Counted from the stretch's first letter, positions 1 through 10,858 are shown. The stretch: 64,000 nucleotides of DNA from Stomoxys calcitrans (GCF_963082655.1 NC_081556.1:72835227-72899226); one strand, 5' to 3'. Notes: generated by a model not told the origin, from the sequence alone. A program made the numbers and translations.

Positions 1-2937
1 AATTGGGCATTTTGCAATGAAATGTTGTATAGTTTCATTTTGCTCTGTGTTACATAAGGTACATTGCGGACTAACCGCTCGGTTAAAAGAGTTGGCATTT
101 AATGGCAGTATATCGGCTCTGGTCCTCATTAAGATAGAGATTTTATCCAGCTTATAGAAATCTTTCATATAATTTATGCCTACAGTGTAATTTAGAAATC
201 TGTAGTAACGGGTTTCGCTTGTTAGAGCACGATCAATTTTTTCCGAATAACTTTGTGACTTGAGTTCTTGCATCAACGCATGAGTTTTTAAATTCCATTC
301 TTGAGCATTTCTCGTCAAATTATCAGTCGAGATATTTGCCTCGCTCATCCTGCTCATTAACGCCTCTGCCCAAAAAATTCTTCTATTCCATACCTTCAAT
401 GCTAGTTTATGTGGCAGTCTTTCGTTTCCATATTGATACAACGCCTTAGAAATATAATTCATATGCATTTGTAGCGTGTAGAAGTGATTGTCAACAGTAT
501 CGGTCTCCAACGACAGAATATAGTTCGGTATAAAATCAGGGATTTTAAGAGCCCTTTTAAGAAAATACCTTTGAAGCTTGTCCACCTCTTCAAACCAGGA
601 GTAGCCCCATATCTGGGCAGCATACGCCTGAGTGGATCTGCATACACTCTTAAAAATTCTCCACTTTGATAAAAGGTTAACCTGTGGTCTGTTTATCAGT
701 GATTTCCACGTTGAATTAATGCAAGTTTTGGATAACTTATTCCTTTTTTCAACATGTTTTGTAAATGACATCGTCGGTGTTAGTATGACTCCCAAGTAAG
801 AATATTCATTTACAATTTCGATGTCTTGATTGCGGTATGACCATTTATTGTTTGCAGGTAATCGACCTCCGTTTCTAAACACCATTATTTTCGATTTCTC
901 CAGATTTATCAAAAGATTCCATTGTATACAATACTCCTCGAGCTTAAGTATCATATTTTGCAAAACAACTCTCTCTTCCGCTAGTATTACTATATCGTCT
1001 GCATATAATAACACTCTAATATTGAGGTCCTCCAACATTAGACCCCCTTCCAGCCAGTCATGGAGATCATTCAAATAAAGAGTGAAAAGTTGAGGTGATA
1101 AAAGACATCCTTGCCTCACTCCTGAATACGTAATGAAGTATTCTGATAGATCGTTTCCAGTCCACACAACAGATTTTGTATTCTGGTATAAAATTTGTAT
1201 CATATTCACCATTTTGGTGGACATTCCTGCAGTATGCAATTTATATATCAAAAGGTTTCTTGATACCCTATCAAAAGCCGCGGAAAAATCAACAAAAAAG
1301 GCATACACCTTTTTCTTCTCTGCCAATTTCAGCTGGACTATAGACGACAGATTGAATATATTGTCCACTGTTGAATAGCCTGCTCTGAATCCAGCTTGAT
1401 ACTCGTTCAGTACATTGTTTTTTATAGACCATTTCGAAATTCTTGCATTTAAGACTCCCATCAGTACCTTTGCCATAGTGTTCATAAACGATATTCCCCT
1501 GTAGTTGCCTGGTGTCTCAGTATTTCCCTTCTTGTGTATTGGGAATATGACCGTTTCGTTTAGAATATCATCTACTTGCCCAGTGTTAAACACTTTATTA
1601 TATATTCTTGCCATTTCTTCTAAAAACTCGTTTGATGCATTCTTGTAGAATTCGTACGGCACTCTATCTATACCTGGGGCTTTGTTATATTTCGTGTTTT
1701 TTAAGATGCTGCGTATTTCCGCTACATCAATATCTCGGTCCAAATCTTGATCGGTCTGATGAAATATAGCGTACTGAATATCATTTGCAGTAAGTGGTTG
1801 GTTTAAAAGAGCGCTAAAATATGTTTTGAAATCGTCTGATGATATGCTTGTACTTATTTTAAAGTTTTGACCTCTTATTTGTCTAGCAATCTTCCACCAT
1901 TCCTTGGGATCAGATGCTCGGCTTAGTTTTTGTTCCAGATCTTTGATAAATTCAATTTTACTCCGATTGCAGATGTCTTTATATGATTTTACAGCATTCA
2001 AATATATTCTCCTATCCTCCAGTGTATCTGTTCTTCTAAAGTTTTTGAGACATTCAAAGGATCTACTTCTTGCCTTCTCACACTCATAATTAAACCACTT
2101 GCTTTTGTATTTTAAAATGTACTGTTTTTTTGGAGCTGGGACTGAATTTTTTACTATATTTACAAGATCGGTTAAATTGTTTATACTTCTTCCAGCATCC
2201 AACAAACATCTATTCAAATTTCCTTGATATCGGTCTTTTTCGTGGTCCTTCCATTTCAACTTTGGCAAAAGGCTCAATGGTTTTATTGTTTTTTGGTTTT
2301 GTTTAACATTCATTTCAATATACAGTGGTAAGTGATCAGACCATATTTTTTCCTCAATGCCGAATTTGTGTATGTTCTTAAGTATATCCAGTGATACCGA
2401 AGCAATGTCATTAACAGAAGATCCAATTGTACTGATATAAGTAAAATTTCCATCCTCATCCCCAAGTGTTCTTCCATTCAGTACAATGAGTCCATTATCG
2501 TCACAAAATTCTAGAAATCTTTTGCCTTTTGAATTCAAAATTGGATCCTTAGATCTCCTTGTCTCCAAACCCGCCGAAAATTCTGTCGCCAAAGCGTCTT
2601 GAAGCTGTTGTTGCTGCATACCAATTCTAGCATTTGTGTCCCCTGCTATAATTATACTTGTCTCTTCGATTCCTAGAAAAGTATCTTTCAATAATCCAAA
2701 CTCAGTATTCCAGTTCTCTCCTCTAATATATATTGGTATATATGTAAACTTCATGTGCAGTGATTCAATTTTCACTACGATGAAACCATTTTCCGTCATG
2801 TATTCATGTTTGACTCCTCTCTTTAATAAATTTTTCTTTATACCACAAAGAATTCCACCACTTGCTCTACCATAATGATTTACCCGTTTTGCTGCCTGCC
2901 AGAATAGATCGAAATCATTAAAATATTTTGACCAATA
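1..2937 (-). CDS. LINE-A ORF2 (endonuclease + reverse transcriptase), 5'-truncated, open to the window edge
   Basis: Reading the minus strand from 2937 down to 1 gives 979 codons with no stop. The protein keeps much of an APE-type endonuclease (GDTNARIG at 2620-2643, SDHLP at 2326-2340). It then has a full reverse transcriptase: FVDFSAAFDRVS near 1261-1296, GVRQGCLLSP at 1093-1122, and the catalytic YADD at 994-1005. It ends with a C-terminal Cys/His cluster C-x2-C-x9-H-x4-C (codons at 61, 52, 22 and 7). Such proteins nick target DNA and reverse transcribe their own RNA at the nick. The N-terminus of the endonuclease is missing: an in-frame TAG sits at 2938-2940, so this is a 5'-truncated copy. 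The ORF continues past base 1, so its true end is unseen. No RNase H domain is visible before the edge. Clade not assigned. The absence of frameshifts over 2.9 kb marks a recent insertion, unlike every other LINE here. Confidence 0.9.
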
Positions 2938-2953
2938 CTAGTGTATTGATATA

Positions 2954-4130
2954 ACAAGTAAAAGCGTGCTAAGTTCGGCCGGGCCGAATCTTATATACCC
3001 TCCACCATGGATCGCATTTGTCGAGTTGTTTTCCCGGCATCTCTTCTTAGGCTAAAAAGGATATAAGAAAAGAGTTGCTCTGCTATTAAAACGATATTAA
3101 GATATGGTCCGGTTCGGACCACAATTAAATTATATGTTGGAGACCTGTGTAAAATTTCAGCCAATTCGTATAAGAATTGCGCCCATTGGGGCTCACGAAG
3201 TAAAATAGAGAGAGCGATTTATATGGGATCTGTATCGGGCTTTGGTCCGATTCTGATCATAATAAACACGTTTGTTGATGGTCATGAGAGGATCCATCGT
3301 ACAAAATTTCAGGCATATCGGATAACAATTGCGACCTCTAGGGGTCAAGAAGTCAAAATCCCAGATCGGTTTATATGACAGCTATATCAGGTCATGAACC
3401 GATTTGAACCTTATTTGACACAGTTGTTGAAAGTAAAAAGAAATACCTCATGCAAAATTTCAGCCAAATCGGATAGGAATTGCGCCCTCTAGAAGCTCAA
3501 GAAGTCAAATCCCAAGATCTGTTTATATGACAGCTATATCAGGTTATGAACCGATTTCAACCATACATGGCACAGTTGTTGGATATCATGACGAAATACT
3601 TCGTGCAAAAACTCATTCAAATCGGATAAGCATTGTGCCCTCTAGAGGCTCAAGAAGTCAAGACCCAAGATCGGTTTATATGGCAGCTATAGCAGGTTAT
3701 GGACCGATTTGAACCATACTTTGCGCAGTTGTTGGATATCGTAAGAAAACACGTCGTGCAAAATTTCATTCCAATCGGATAAGAATTGTGCACTCTAGAG
3801 GCTCAAGAAGTCAAGACCCAAGATCGGTTTATATGGCAGCTATATCAAAACATGGACCGATATGGCCCATTTACAATACCAACCGACCTACACTAATAAG
3901 ATGTATTTGTGCAAAATTTCAAGCGGCTAGCTTTACTCCTTCGGAAGTTAGCGTGCTTTCGACAGACAGACGGACGGACGGACAGACGGACGGACATGGC
4001 TAGATCGACATAAAATGTCGCGACGATCAAGAATATATATACTTTATGGGGTCTCAGACGAATATTTCGAGTAGTTACAAACAGAATGACGAAATTAGTA
4101 TACCCCCCATCTTATGGTGGAGGGTATAAA
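2954..4130 (+). repeat. DINE-1-like (Helentron-associated) element, copy A
   Basis: Non-coding dispersed element. It starts with ACAAGTAAAAGCGTGCTAAG and soon has TATACCCTCCACCAT, whose complement ATGGTGGAGGGTATA lies at the far end as sub-terminal inverted repeats. The middle is a tandem array with a 152-153 bp period (CAAGAAGTCAA at 3346, 3498, 3651, 3804). It is followed by a (GACA/GACG)n tract and a block ending near CAAGAATATATATACTTTAT. This order (conserved head, central tandem repeats, GTCY-like microsatellite, 3' stem) is that of Drosophila INE-1/DINE-1 elements, which are moved by Helentrons and insert without target duplication. It abuts LINE-A on the left and LINE-B on the right. 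Short open frames inside repeat a peptide like YMAAISGYGPI but do not look like genes. Confidence 0.8.
3961..3998. repeat. (GACA/GACG)n microsatellite of DINE copy A
   Basis: A run of GACA and GACG tetranucleotides between the tandem array and the 3' block. Equivalent tracts occur in DINE copy C (about 21077-21102), copy D (about 30797-30815) and, complemented as GTCCGTCTGTCTGTCC, at 56625-56640. It is the diagnostic microsatellite segment of DINE-1-type elements. Confidence 0.8.
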
Positions 4131-4135
4131 AACTA

Positions 4136-5890
4136 AAGTACGAGGAACCATACATGTACAGAAAAATCGAGATATCGAGGGGCATTTAACAATGTGCGGA
4201 CCGACACATTGATCCAATCCTTAGACGAGTACCGGGTGGACCCGGTCCTTAGAGACTGAATTGGATTGTGTGTCTCATGGCATAAATATAAGGGAGAAAG
4301 TGGTACAGGGCACGCCACAGGGGGGCATTTTATCGCCACTCCTATGGGTGACCACCATAAATGACCTATAACGCATGCTGACTGAGGAGGGATTTAAACC
4401 CGTCTGCAACGCAGACGATGTTATAATACTTCTAAGGGGTAAGGATACGAACGAGCTATGCAGAAGGGTCGAAAGGGTCTTGCATATGGCATATGACTGG
4501 GCTAGACCCAGAGGTCTCAATGTTAACCCAGAGAAGACTGAAATATGCCTGTTCACGAGGAAGACGAAGGTGGGCCAATTTAACTCACCACGTTTCCTCA
4601 ATAAGACGATTTCGATATCTGACAAGGTCAAATACTTAGGTGTGAGCTTGGACAGGAAACCGAATTGGAAGTATCACATTCAGAAGCGTACTGAGAAGGC
4701 TCACAGATGTTGGGTACTGTATAGATGGGCCGTATGCTCAAAATGGGGCCTTAACCAGAGGACAGTCCACTGGCTCTACAGGAGCGTGATTAGACCAATA
4801 CTTACTTACGCCTCAGTAGTTTGGTGGACTGCTATGGAGAAAAAGTGCAACATAACTACCATACAACAGGTTTAGAGAACATGTTGTCTTGGCATAGGTG
4901 GAGCGATGAGGACCACGCCCACTAGGGCACTGGAGACTATTCTAGACATACGACCCATTGACATTCAGATTAAGTGTGAGGCAGCCACTGCGGCTATGAG
5001 ACTTATGGCGATGGGAGAATGGATTGAGGATGGAAGCTCATATCATCGCGGTTTTATCCAGGCGACGATAGGAAACCTGGAAGAGAGGGAAGAAGCTTCC
5101 GATCGGATACCTGAGGTAATCCTTGAGGTCGAGTGCGAAGCACTGCTGCTATCGGCACAGTCTTGGATTGAAGGAACCCTAGTATAGCCATCTGGAGATC
5201 ATGTTACACGGATGGATCAAAGCTAGACAGAGTGGGCCTGGGGATTTACATTGAAAACCCAGGGATTGACATCTGTTTTAGACTGCCTGACCATAATACG
5301 GTCCTGCAGGCGGAGATCCGGGCGATCACGGAATGCGTGAGGTGGTGTGGTGCTTACGCGAGGTCGTCGAGTGTTAACATCTTTGCGGACAGTAAAATTG
5401 CCATAAGGTTAATAACAACCAAGAGGGCGGGATCCAGATCGTGAGAAGACGAGGCTCCTACTGAAAGGGAGCAAGAAGAAGGTCAGTATAACTATTGGTA
5501 TCATAACGGGACACATAGGACTACGAGCTCACTTATGTAAAATCGGTGCGGCAAGTCATAGCATGTGTAGGGCATGCGGGGAAGATGATGAGACGTTGGA
5601 TAATTTCCTTTGTCATTGCCTGGCTTTCGCGTTCAACAGATACCGGTACTTAGGTATAGACACAATATCAGACATGAACCAACTTAGGGGAACGGAATTG
5701 AAAACAATTAAGGATTTTGTAAGTAGCACGGAATTCCTAACTTAATTTTTTTTTTTTAGAGGTTACTTTATAGTTTTTGGAGCGCGCAACAAGCCGATTA
5801 CTGGCTTGTTGTGCGTCCCATGCCACTATGGGTGTATGCCCATAGTGGCATGGGGCGGATTAATATCTGCACCCTCTTTTCAACCTATCC
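4136..5890 (+). mobile_element. LINE-B copy 1 (RT + RNase H), 5'-truncated, decayed
   Basis: Non-LTR retrotransposon fragment. QGTPQGGILSP is encoded at 4306-4340. The catalytic RT motif has become NADD (usually YADD) near 4410. The post-RT region has KYLGVSLDR and a W/C-rich stretch. An RNase H domain begins with TDGSKL and follows with AEIRAITECVRW and FADSK. The C-terminus has MCRACGEDDETLDNFLCHC, a Cys/His cluster. Breaks: a TAG at 4873-4875, a second stop at 5185-5187, a frame change before the RNase H domain, and deletions inside it. The 3' UTR ends with the family signature GGCGGATTAATATCTGC followed by CACCCTC. Other pieces of this family lie at 14269, 15716, 33840, 52141, 53821 and 58046. 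The RNase H domain places it in the I/LOA-like side of LINEs; the exact clade is not assigned. Non-functional. Confidence 0.85.
5784..5854 (+). other. Two adjacent perfect or near-perfect hairpins in the LINE-B 3' UTR
   Basis: Stem 1 is 5784-5795 against 5803-5814 (12 bp, one G:T-type mismatch, 7-base loop). Stem 2 is 5817-5832 against 5839-5854 (16 bp, perfect, 6-base loop). Other LINE-B 3' ends in the window (34700-34760, 15840-15900) lack the intervening 23 bases, so the hairpins are private to this copy. Confidence 0.8.
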
Positions 5891-7317
5891 TAGTTGTTGG
5901 CAGTCAAGGGACATTTTTTCAACAAACAACATACCAATTTTATCGTTAAAAAACAAATATAATTGTTAAATAGCAAATCACAATTCACCAACTAATATTT
6001 TTTGTAATGTTTTGCGCTCAACAAACTATGTGCAAACTTTGCTGTTGCGAATAGATTTTATTTTTTGGCTTGCTGAGCGAATGAATGCTGACACACAACT
6101 TTGGGTTACTAAAATTTTAAATTGATTTGTTGGAAGAAAATTGACAAATTTTGTAGTTGATTTTCAACAAAAGTTGTTGTTTTTCAAAGTTTGTTTTTAT
6201 CTGCCAGCAGAGCGCTTAATTTTGAACAGTCCTGTTTTATTTTAGCACTGGGTTCCATGCCGCGAACATTAATAACTCGCAAAGATATATTTATTGCAAG
6301 ATTGTTTTTTTGTTTGGCAAGGGGTGGTACCGCCATTTGCTAACTTGACATAACAACTCTACATAAAAATCAAAAATATTTAAAAAATTTACAAAATCGA
6401 ATTGCAAAACATGTGCAGTATGGCAATTGAATGAAAAAAAATTTATAAATAATTGGTTTAAATGTCGCTTTTCTATTCACGAGGACGGTATTTTTACAGT
6501 TGGGGACACTTAGTTGTGAAAACTTTATAAAGGCAATCCTGCAGATAGAGGTACTACATAAGCCTTATCATGAACTTCGTTTTACTGGATAGATTTTATT
6601 TCTATGTATTACTAAAATAAAACAGGGCTATTAGTGATAAATTCCATTTTCCTTTCATTCGCAATTAGTCATATCTGCGTAATAAAGATGACATAAGAGG
6701 TTCATGTTCAACGTCACTTTTTACTATGCATGCTTGTTAATCTTGATATGCATACTTGTAAGACTAACTCACTATGCATGCTTGTACATCCGAATCGATG
6801 CAACCAGGGCATACAATGCTAAATAGAACATCAAGTGTATCATGAATGTTATGGTACAAGGCTTCTACGCCTTCTCTTGGAAGTTCGGCATTTATGACGG
6901 TATCTTAAAAAGCCGCTGGGTCTACATACCAGGGGTATTGAGTTCCAATCCGTTCTATCAGTCATAGTGGTACAGTTTTTTTTTTTTTTTGGCTCATAAC
7001 ATATCAGAATGGGTAGGATATCTGGTATTACATCAAAAATAATGCTCCCGCACCCTCGCTGCAGTGATCTCAGAGATTTGTCAAGCCACAATGACAAAAG
7101 ATATCAGGTGTACCTGTGTTGAACAGTAGGTGGAATTTTGAAGTGCCGTTTACCAGAACACAAAACCATACAGTCTGACTATTATAGTTACCAGCCAATG
7201 TATGACACACGGTTTATACTGCCATCATTTTCCAATGACCCTCTTGCAGATGTATTTAAAAATAGATGCCTTTTTCGCCCAATCCAATTTGATCTGAAGT
7301 TCATTCCCTATCCAGTA
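5891..7317. other. Unassigned AT-rich DNA
   Basis: No supported gene. 5891-6690 is AT-rich with recurring AACAAA/TTTGTTG words. Around 6725-6800 the word TATGCATGCTTGT occurs three times with small changes, about 25 bp apart. A 14-base T run sits near 6970. A minus-strand open frame of 82 codons (6849-7097) matches no family I recognise. Confidence 0.4.
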
Positions 7318-7837
7318 ACACACTCAACCAAATTTGTTATTCAAAACAGCAAAAATGTTTGCTAAAACAGCAGTTTTTGTGTGCTGAAAATGAGAAAGCA
7401 GACATTACTGCTGTTGCTGCAAACATATGGCTGCTGTATTACCAAACATTTCGGCCAGCTAAATCATCAAACAAAATCCAGTTTTAAGTACGAAAATTTG
7501 TTGAAAAAAAATTGTATGCCATTTTTGATGTTTGCCTGTTACTTATTTTGATTACTTAAGGCATATTTTTTAATTTTTTAGAAATTTTGTTGGAAGAGAT
7601 AATTTTGATTTGTGGAATAAATATTATTGTAAAGAAGCTACCTGATCCATCCATTGGTATACAATTCGAAATTTGGCTGAGCTCGCTTGCATTTTTTGTT
7701 ATTCCTCTACTAATGTGTACATGACTTGCATAGCATTTTGTATCTAAATTTAAAGAAAAAAGATTGTGGAAAGTATGCATTCAGTGGTGATTATAAGTAT
7801 CCACTAAGACACACATTTACATTTGCATTTTATTTTT

Positions 7838-8752
7838 ATACCCTCCACCACATAAAGTACATATATATTCTTGATCGTCATGACATTTTAAGTCAATCTA
7901 TTAGCCATGTCCGTCCTTCCGTCTATCGAAAGCACGCTTACTTTCGAAAGAGTAAATCTAGGTGCTTAAAATTTTGCACAAATACTTTTTATTAGTGTAG
8001 GTTGTTGTTGTTGTTTTAGCAGTGTTATACACCGAGGCGGCAGCCCTTGCCGATGAAGAACTCCATCGGGTCAATCCGGTACGTACAACCGGCTGCCATG
8101 GGATTAGTGTAGGTCGGTTGGAATTGTGTGGGCCAAACCGGTCCATATTTTGATGTAGCTGCCATATAACCCGATCTAGGATCCTGACCTCTTGAGCTTA
8201 TCCGAGTTGGCTGTGCAAAGTATGGTTGATAACCTTTTATAGCTGCCATATAAACTGATTTTGAGTCTGGACTTCTTGAGCTTCTAGAGGGCGCAATTCT
8301 TATCCGATTTGGTTGAAATTTTGCATGAAGTGTTTTATTTTGATTTCCAACAACTGTGTCACGTATTGTCTTAATCAGTCCATATCCTGATATAGCCGCC
8401 ATTTAAACCGATCTTCCGATTAGACTTCTTGGGCTTCTAGAGGGGGTAATTTTTATCCTATACGGTTGAAATTTTGCATATGTCGTTTTGGTATTACTTC
8501 TAACAACTATTCCAAGTATGTTCTAAATCGGTATATAACCTTATATAGCTGCCATATAAACCGACTTCCCAGTTTGATCTTTTGAGTCTCTGGAGGGCGC
8601 ATTTGCCTGAAATTTTAGAGGTGGTGTTTTGCTATGACTGGTGTTTTTCTATTTGAAAAAGTCATTCAAGGAACTTGACAAATGTTATCCATGATGGAAT
8701 AAGGAAGTGAATAAGATTCGAGCCAGCCGAACTTAGCACGCTTTTACTTGTT
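7838..8752 (-). repeat. DINE-1-like element, copy B, inserted in T-repeat copy 1
   Basis: Same ends as copy A in reverse: ATACCCTCCACCAC at the left and CGCTTTTACTTGT at the right. Comparison with the uninterrupted T-repeat at 11700-11740 shows the insertion split a T-rich run with no clear target duplication, as expected for Helentron-type transposition. It itself carries the mini-retroposon at 8001-8102. Confidence 0.8.
8001..8102 (-). mobile_element. ~100 bp mini-retroposon made of LINE-C 5' and 3' ends, copy 1
   Basis: On the minus strand it reads CCATGGCAGCCGGTTGTACG, then about 50 more bases matching the 5' end of LINE-C (compare 46440-46512), then jumps to the LINE-C 3' terminus (TGCTAAAACAACAAC), ending in a (CAA)n tail. 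It is flanked by an 11 bp direct repeat ATTAGTGTAGG (7991-8001 and 8103-8113). The empty site is preserved in DINE copy A near 3885-3900. It therefore inserted as one unit, probably by LINE-C machinery in trans. A second copy is at 59137-59223. Confidence 0.8.
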
Positions 8753-8890
8753 TCTTCTAGCATTCCCTTCATAACTAAGCAGCAGTCATTTTCAGCAAAC
8801 AACAGACTTTCAACAGTAAGCCTGCTGCTCTGAAATTACAGAACTACTGCCGTAATAGCAGAACTACAGCTACAATAGTAGCAAAATTAA

Positions 8891-9133
8891 CTATGTAGCG
8901 CGGATTGGGGTTTTGTGGGCGCCAATTACATAAAATTGTTAATAAATCTTTTCGTTGAAATGATGAGACGTGTATTGAAATGGAAAACGTGTATTGAAAT
9001 TTTGACTTTATTGTTTGGACGCCATAAATGTACATGAGGTTGCCTGCACAAAGAGAACAAAAAACATATACGCATACTATGTTCCTTTTTGTGGAAAAAT
9101 TTCCGTAAATCATTCTTTCGGTGGTTTGACAAG
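8891..9133. other. Unassigned spacer
   Basis: No recognisable gene or repeat. Two overlapping minus-strand open frames here (up to 89 codons) show no family motif. Confidence 0.4.
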
Positions 9134-9725
9134 GTTACACTCAACCAAATTTGTTATTAAAAACAGCAAAAATGTTTGCTAAAACAGCAGTTTTTATCTG
9201 CTGAAAATGGCATAGCAGATATTATTGCTATATTAGCAAACATTTCTTACTGCTATTTCAACTAACAAAATCTGCTGTTTTGAGTACACAAGTCTACTTT
9301 AAAAAATATTTGTATGCTCCTTTTTATGGTTGTCTGTTACTTGTTTTGATTGGAGGCCACCGTAGCACAGAGGTTAGCATGTCCGCCTATGACGCTAAAC
9401 GCCTGGTTTCGAATCCTGGTGAGACCATCAGAAAAAAATTGTACTAATGCTGGCAACATTTGTGAGGTACTATGCCATGTAAAACTTCTCTCTAAAGAGG
9501 TGTCGCACTGCGGAACGCCGTTCGGACTCGGCTATAAAAAGGAGGCCCTTTATCATTGGGTTTAAACATGAATCGGACTGCACTCATTGATATGTGAGGA
9601 GTTTGCCCCTGTTCCTTGCATTTGTTACTTGTTTTGATTACTTTATGCATTTTTTTAGAAATTTTGTTGGAAGAAATTATTTTAATTTGTGGAATATGAC
9701 AGTAAAGCACAATACATTCTTTCAC
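9134..9725 (-). repeat. T-repeat copy 2, split by SINE-1
   Basis: Left edge ACACTCAACCAAATTTG as in copy 1. The sequence follows copy 1 to 9351 and resumes at 9640 (ACTTTATGCATTTTTTTAG) through 9725. The 271 bp between is a SINE with a 17 bp target duplication. Confidence 0.75.
9352..9622 (+). mobile_element. SINE-1, tRNA-headed SINE with 17 bp target-site duplication
   Basis: The head contains an A-box-like TAGCACAGAGGTTAGCATG and a B-box-like GGTTTCGAATCCTGG, the internal RNA polymerase III promoter of tRNA-derived SINEs. The body includes CGTTCGGACTCGGCTATAAA and the end is TTTGCCCCTGTTCCTTGCATT. The flanking repeat TGTTACTTGTTTTGATT is at 9335-9351 and 9623-9639, and the empty site is seen in T-repeat copy 1 near 7545. 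Related pieces: 13245-13500 (minus) and 18895-18965 (minus), with tail fragments near 31420 and 33770. Confidence 0.88.
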
Positions 9726-9726
9726 A

Positions 9727-10125
9727 AACCTTATTATTTCGTACAGATTGATTGAGTTGCTTGTTGTGAAAGAGATATTTATTTTTCTTTCGAGTATATT
9801 TATTTATATTTAAAAAAATACTTTCTTATTTATGCATCCACAAACACATTATTTTTTCCACACAGGTAAAAAATCACTAACACTAGCAAACTCTAAGTTA
9901 CAATTAGAAGCTTAGCGATCGCGTTTATTTTGCGTAAGAAAATGACTTGTTGCACAGCGACTATGGTTGTGCTCTTTTTGGGCGTCGTGAAATGTAAATT
10001 TTCCCTAGTTGAAAAAACAAGTTACGACGAAACGAACGCATTTCGGCAGATTTTTCCTTTTGTGTTTTTCATATGGAGCTTCAATGCGAAAACCGAATAT
10101 AGTACCGGCCTTAATACGAATAGTG
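9727..10125 (+). repeat. TIR-family fragment (GGTACTATRTTCGG family)
   Basis: Reverse-complement homologue of 47625-48005: shared blocks include GCGATCGCGTTTATTTT and TTTGGGCGTCGTGAAATG. It ends with GAATATAGTACCGGCC, the complement of the terminal word of the elements at 12330-12711 and 47625-48593. An 84-codon open frame (9930-10184) is a by-product of the repeat. Confidence 0.65.
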
Positions 10126-10181
10126 TAATCATTAGTACAGACAGGCAAACGACGCGAAAAGCAACCGCGGATGCCTGTGCT

Positions 10182-10850
10182 TAGAGTTGGGTAGTTGCGG
10201 ATAGAACTAGTTCATTGAAAACTATCCAAGTAAGGAACTGCTGCAACTAGTTCCATCTCTTTCCTTCTTATAGTTCCATAGTTCCTTTTTTTGCATGTAC
10301 ACTTATCTTTCTTTTGCTTCCTTTTGTTAATTTGTAGACCAGCTGATTGACATGCCATATTTTTCAGCTTCATACAACAACTGAAAAAAGCGCCAACTTT
10401 TTTAATGGACAACAACTGTGTACGTTGTCTAAATCACAACGTGCAAGGAAAATAAATTGTTTGTGGCAACCCCACATTAAATGAATATGGTGGCATAAAT
10501 ATAAAAATGTGGTGGCATCCACATATTATTTTTTTTATTGTCAACAAATCTAAATTGTTTTGATGCGTCATCACCGAGACTTAATAATTGTTTAAAACAA
10601 AGTACAAAAATTAATTTTAAAATCAATTACATATACAGTCGGAATGTTTGTATCTATATGTACAACTAAAAACACTCATATTAAGGTTCAAAACAAAATT
10701 CAAAGCAATTTATTTTGTTGTGTATGAAGGAATCAAAAAGGGGAACGCAAATGAAAAAGGACCTAAGCAACTAAGAAAAGGAACTAGTTCCTTTTGTGGA
10801 ACGGAATCAAAAGGAGCAATCACTAAAAGGAACTAAAATGTCCATCTCTA
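10182..10850. mobile_element. hAT-type MITE with 8 bp target duplication
   Basis: The ends are TAGAGTTGGG and CCATCTCTA (inverted, imperfect), and AACTAGTTCC words recur inside both ends. The flanks are CCTGTGCT (10174-10181) and CCTGTGTT (10851-10858), an 8 bp duplication with one change. TIRs starting (C/T)AGAGATGGG plus 8 bp duplications are typical of non-autonomous hAT elements. No transposase is encoded. It interrupts the tail of the 9727 repeat region. Confidence 0.8.
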
Positions 10851-10858
10851 CCTGTGTT

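Larger units (their letters stand above)
7318..8890 (-). repeat. T-repeat copy 1 (TGCTGAAAAT-rich dispersed element), split by a DINE insertion
   Basis: The two halves 7318-7837 and 8753-8890 match a roughly 540 bp element whose most complete copy is 29275-29816. The left edge is ACACTCAACCAAATTTG. The element is full of TTTGCTGAAAAT and CAGCAG words. DINE copy B sits exactly between the halves. The far end is truncated where TGTAGCGCGG begins. Class unknown: no clear terminal inverted repeat. Confidence 0.7.

Noticed and set aside
3527..4003. Short open frames with YMAAI..GYGPI repeats as possible genes
   Set aside because: They are products of the 153 bp tandem units of DINE-like elements and recur in every copy.
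9370..9425. A tRNA gene
   Set aside because: A- and B-box words are present but there is no cloverleaf, and the unit has a SINE body and a 17 bp target duplication.
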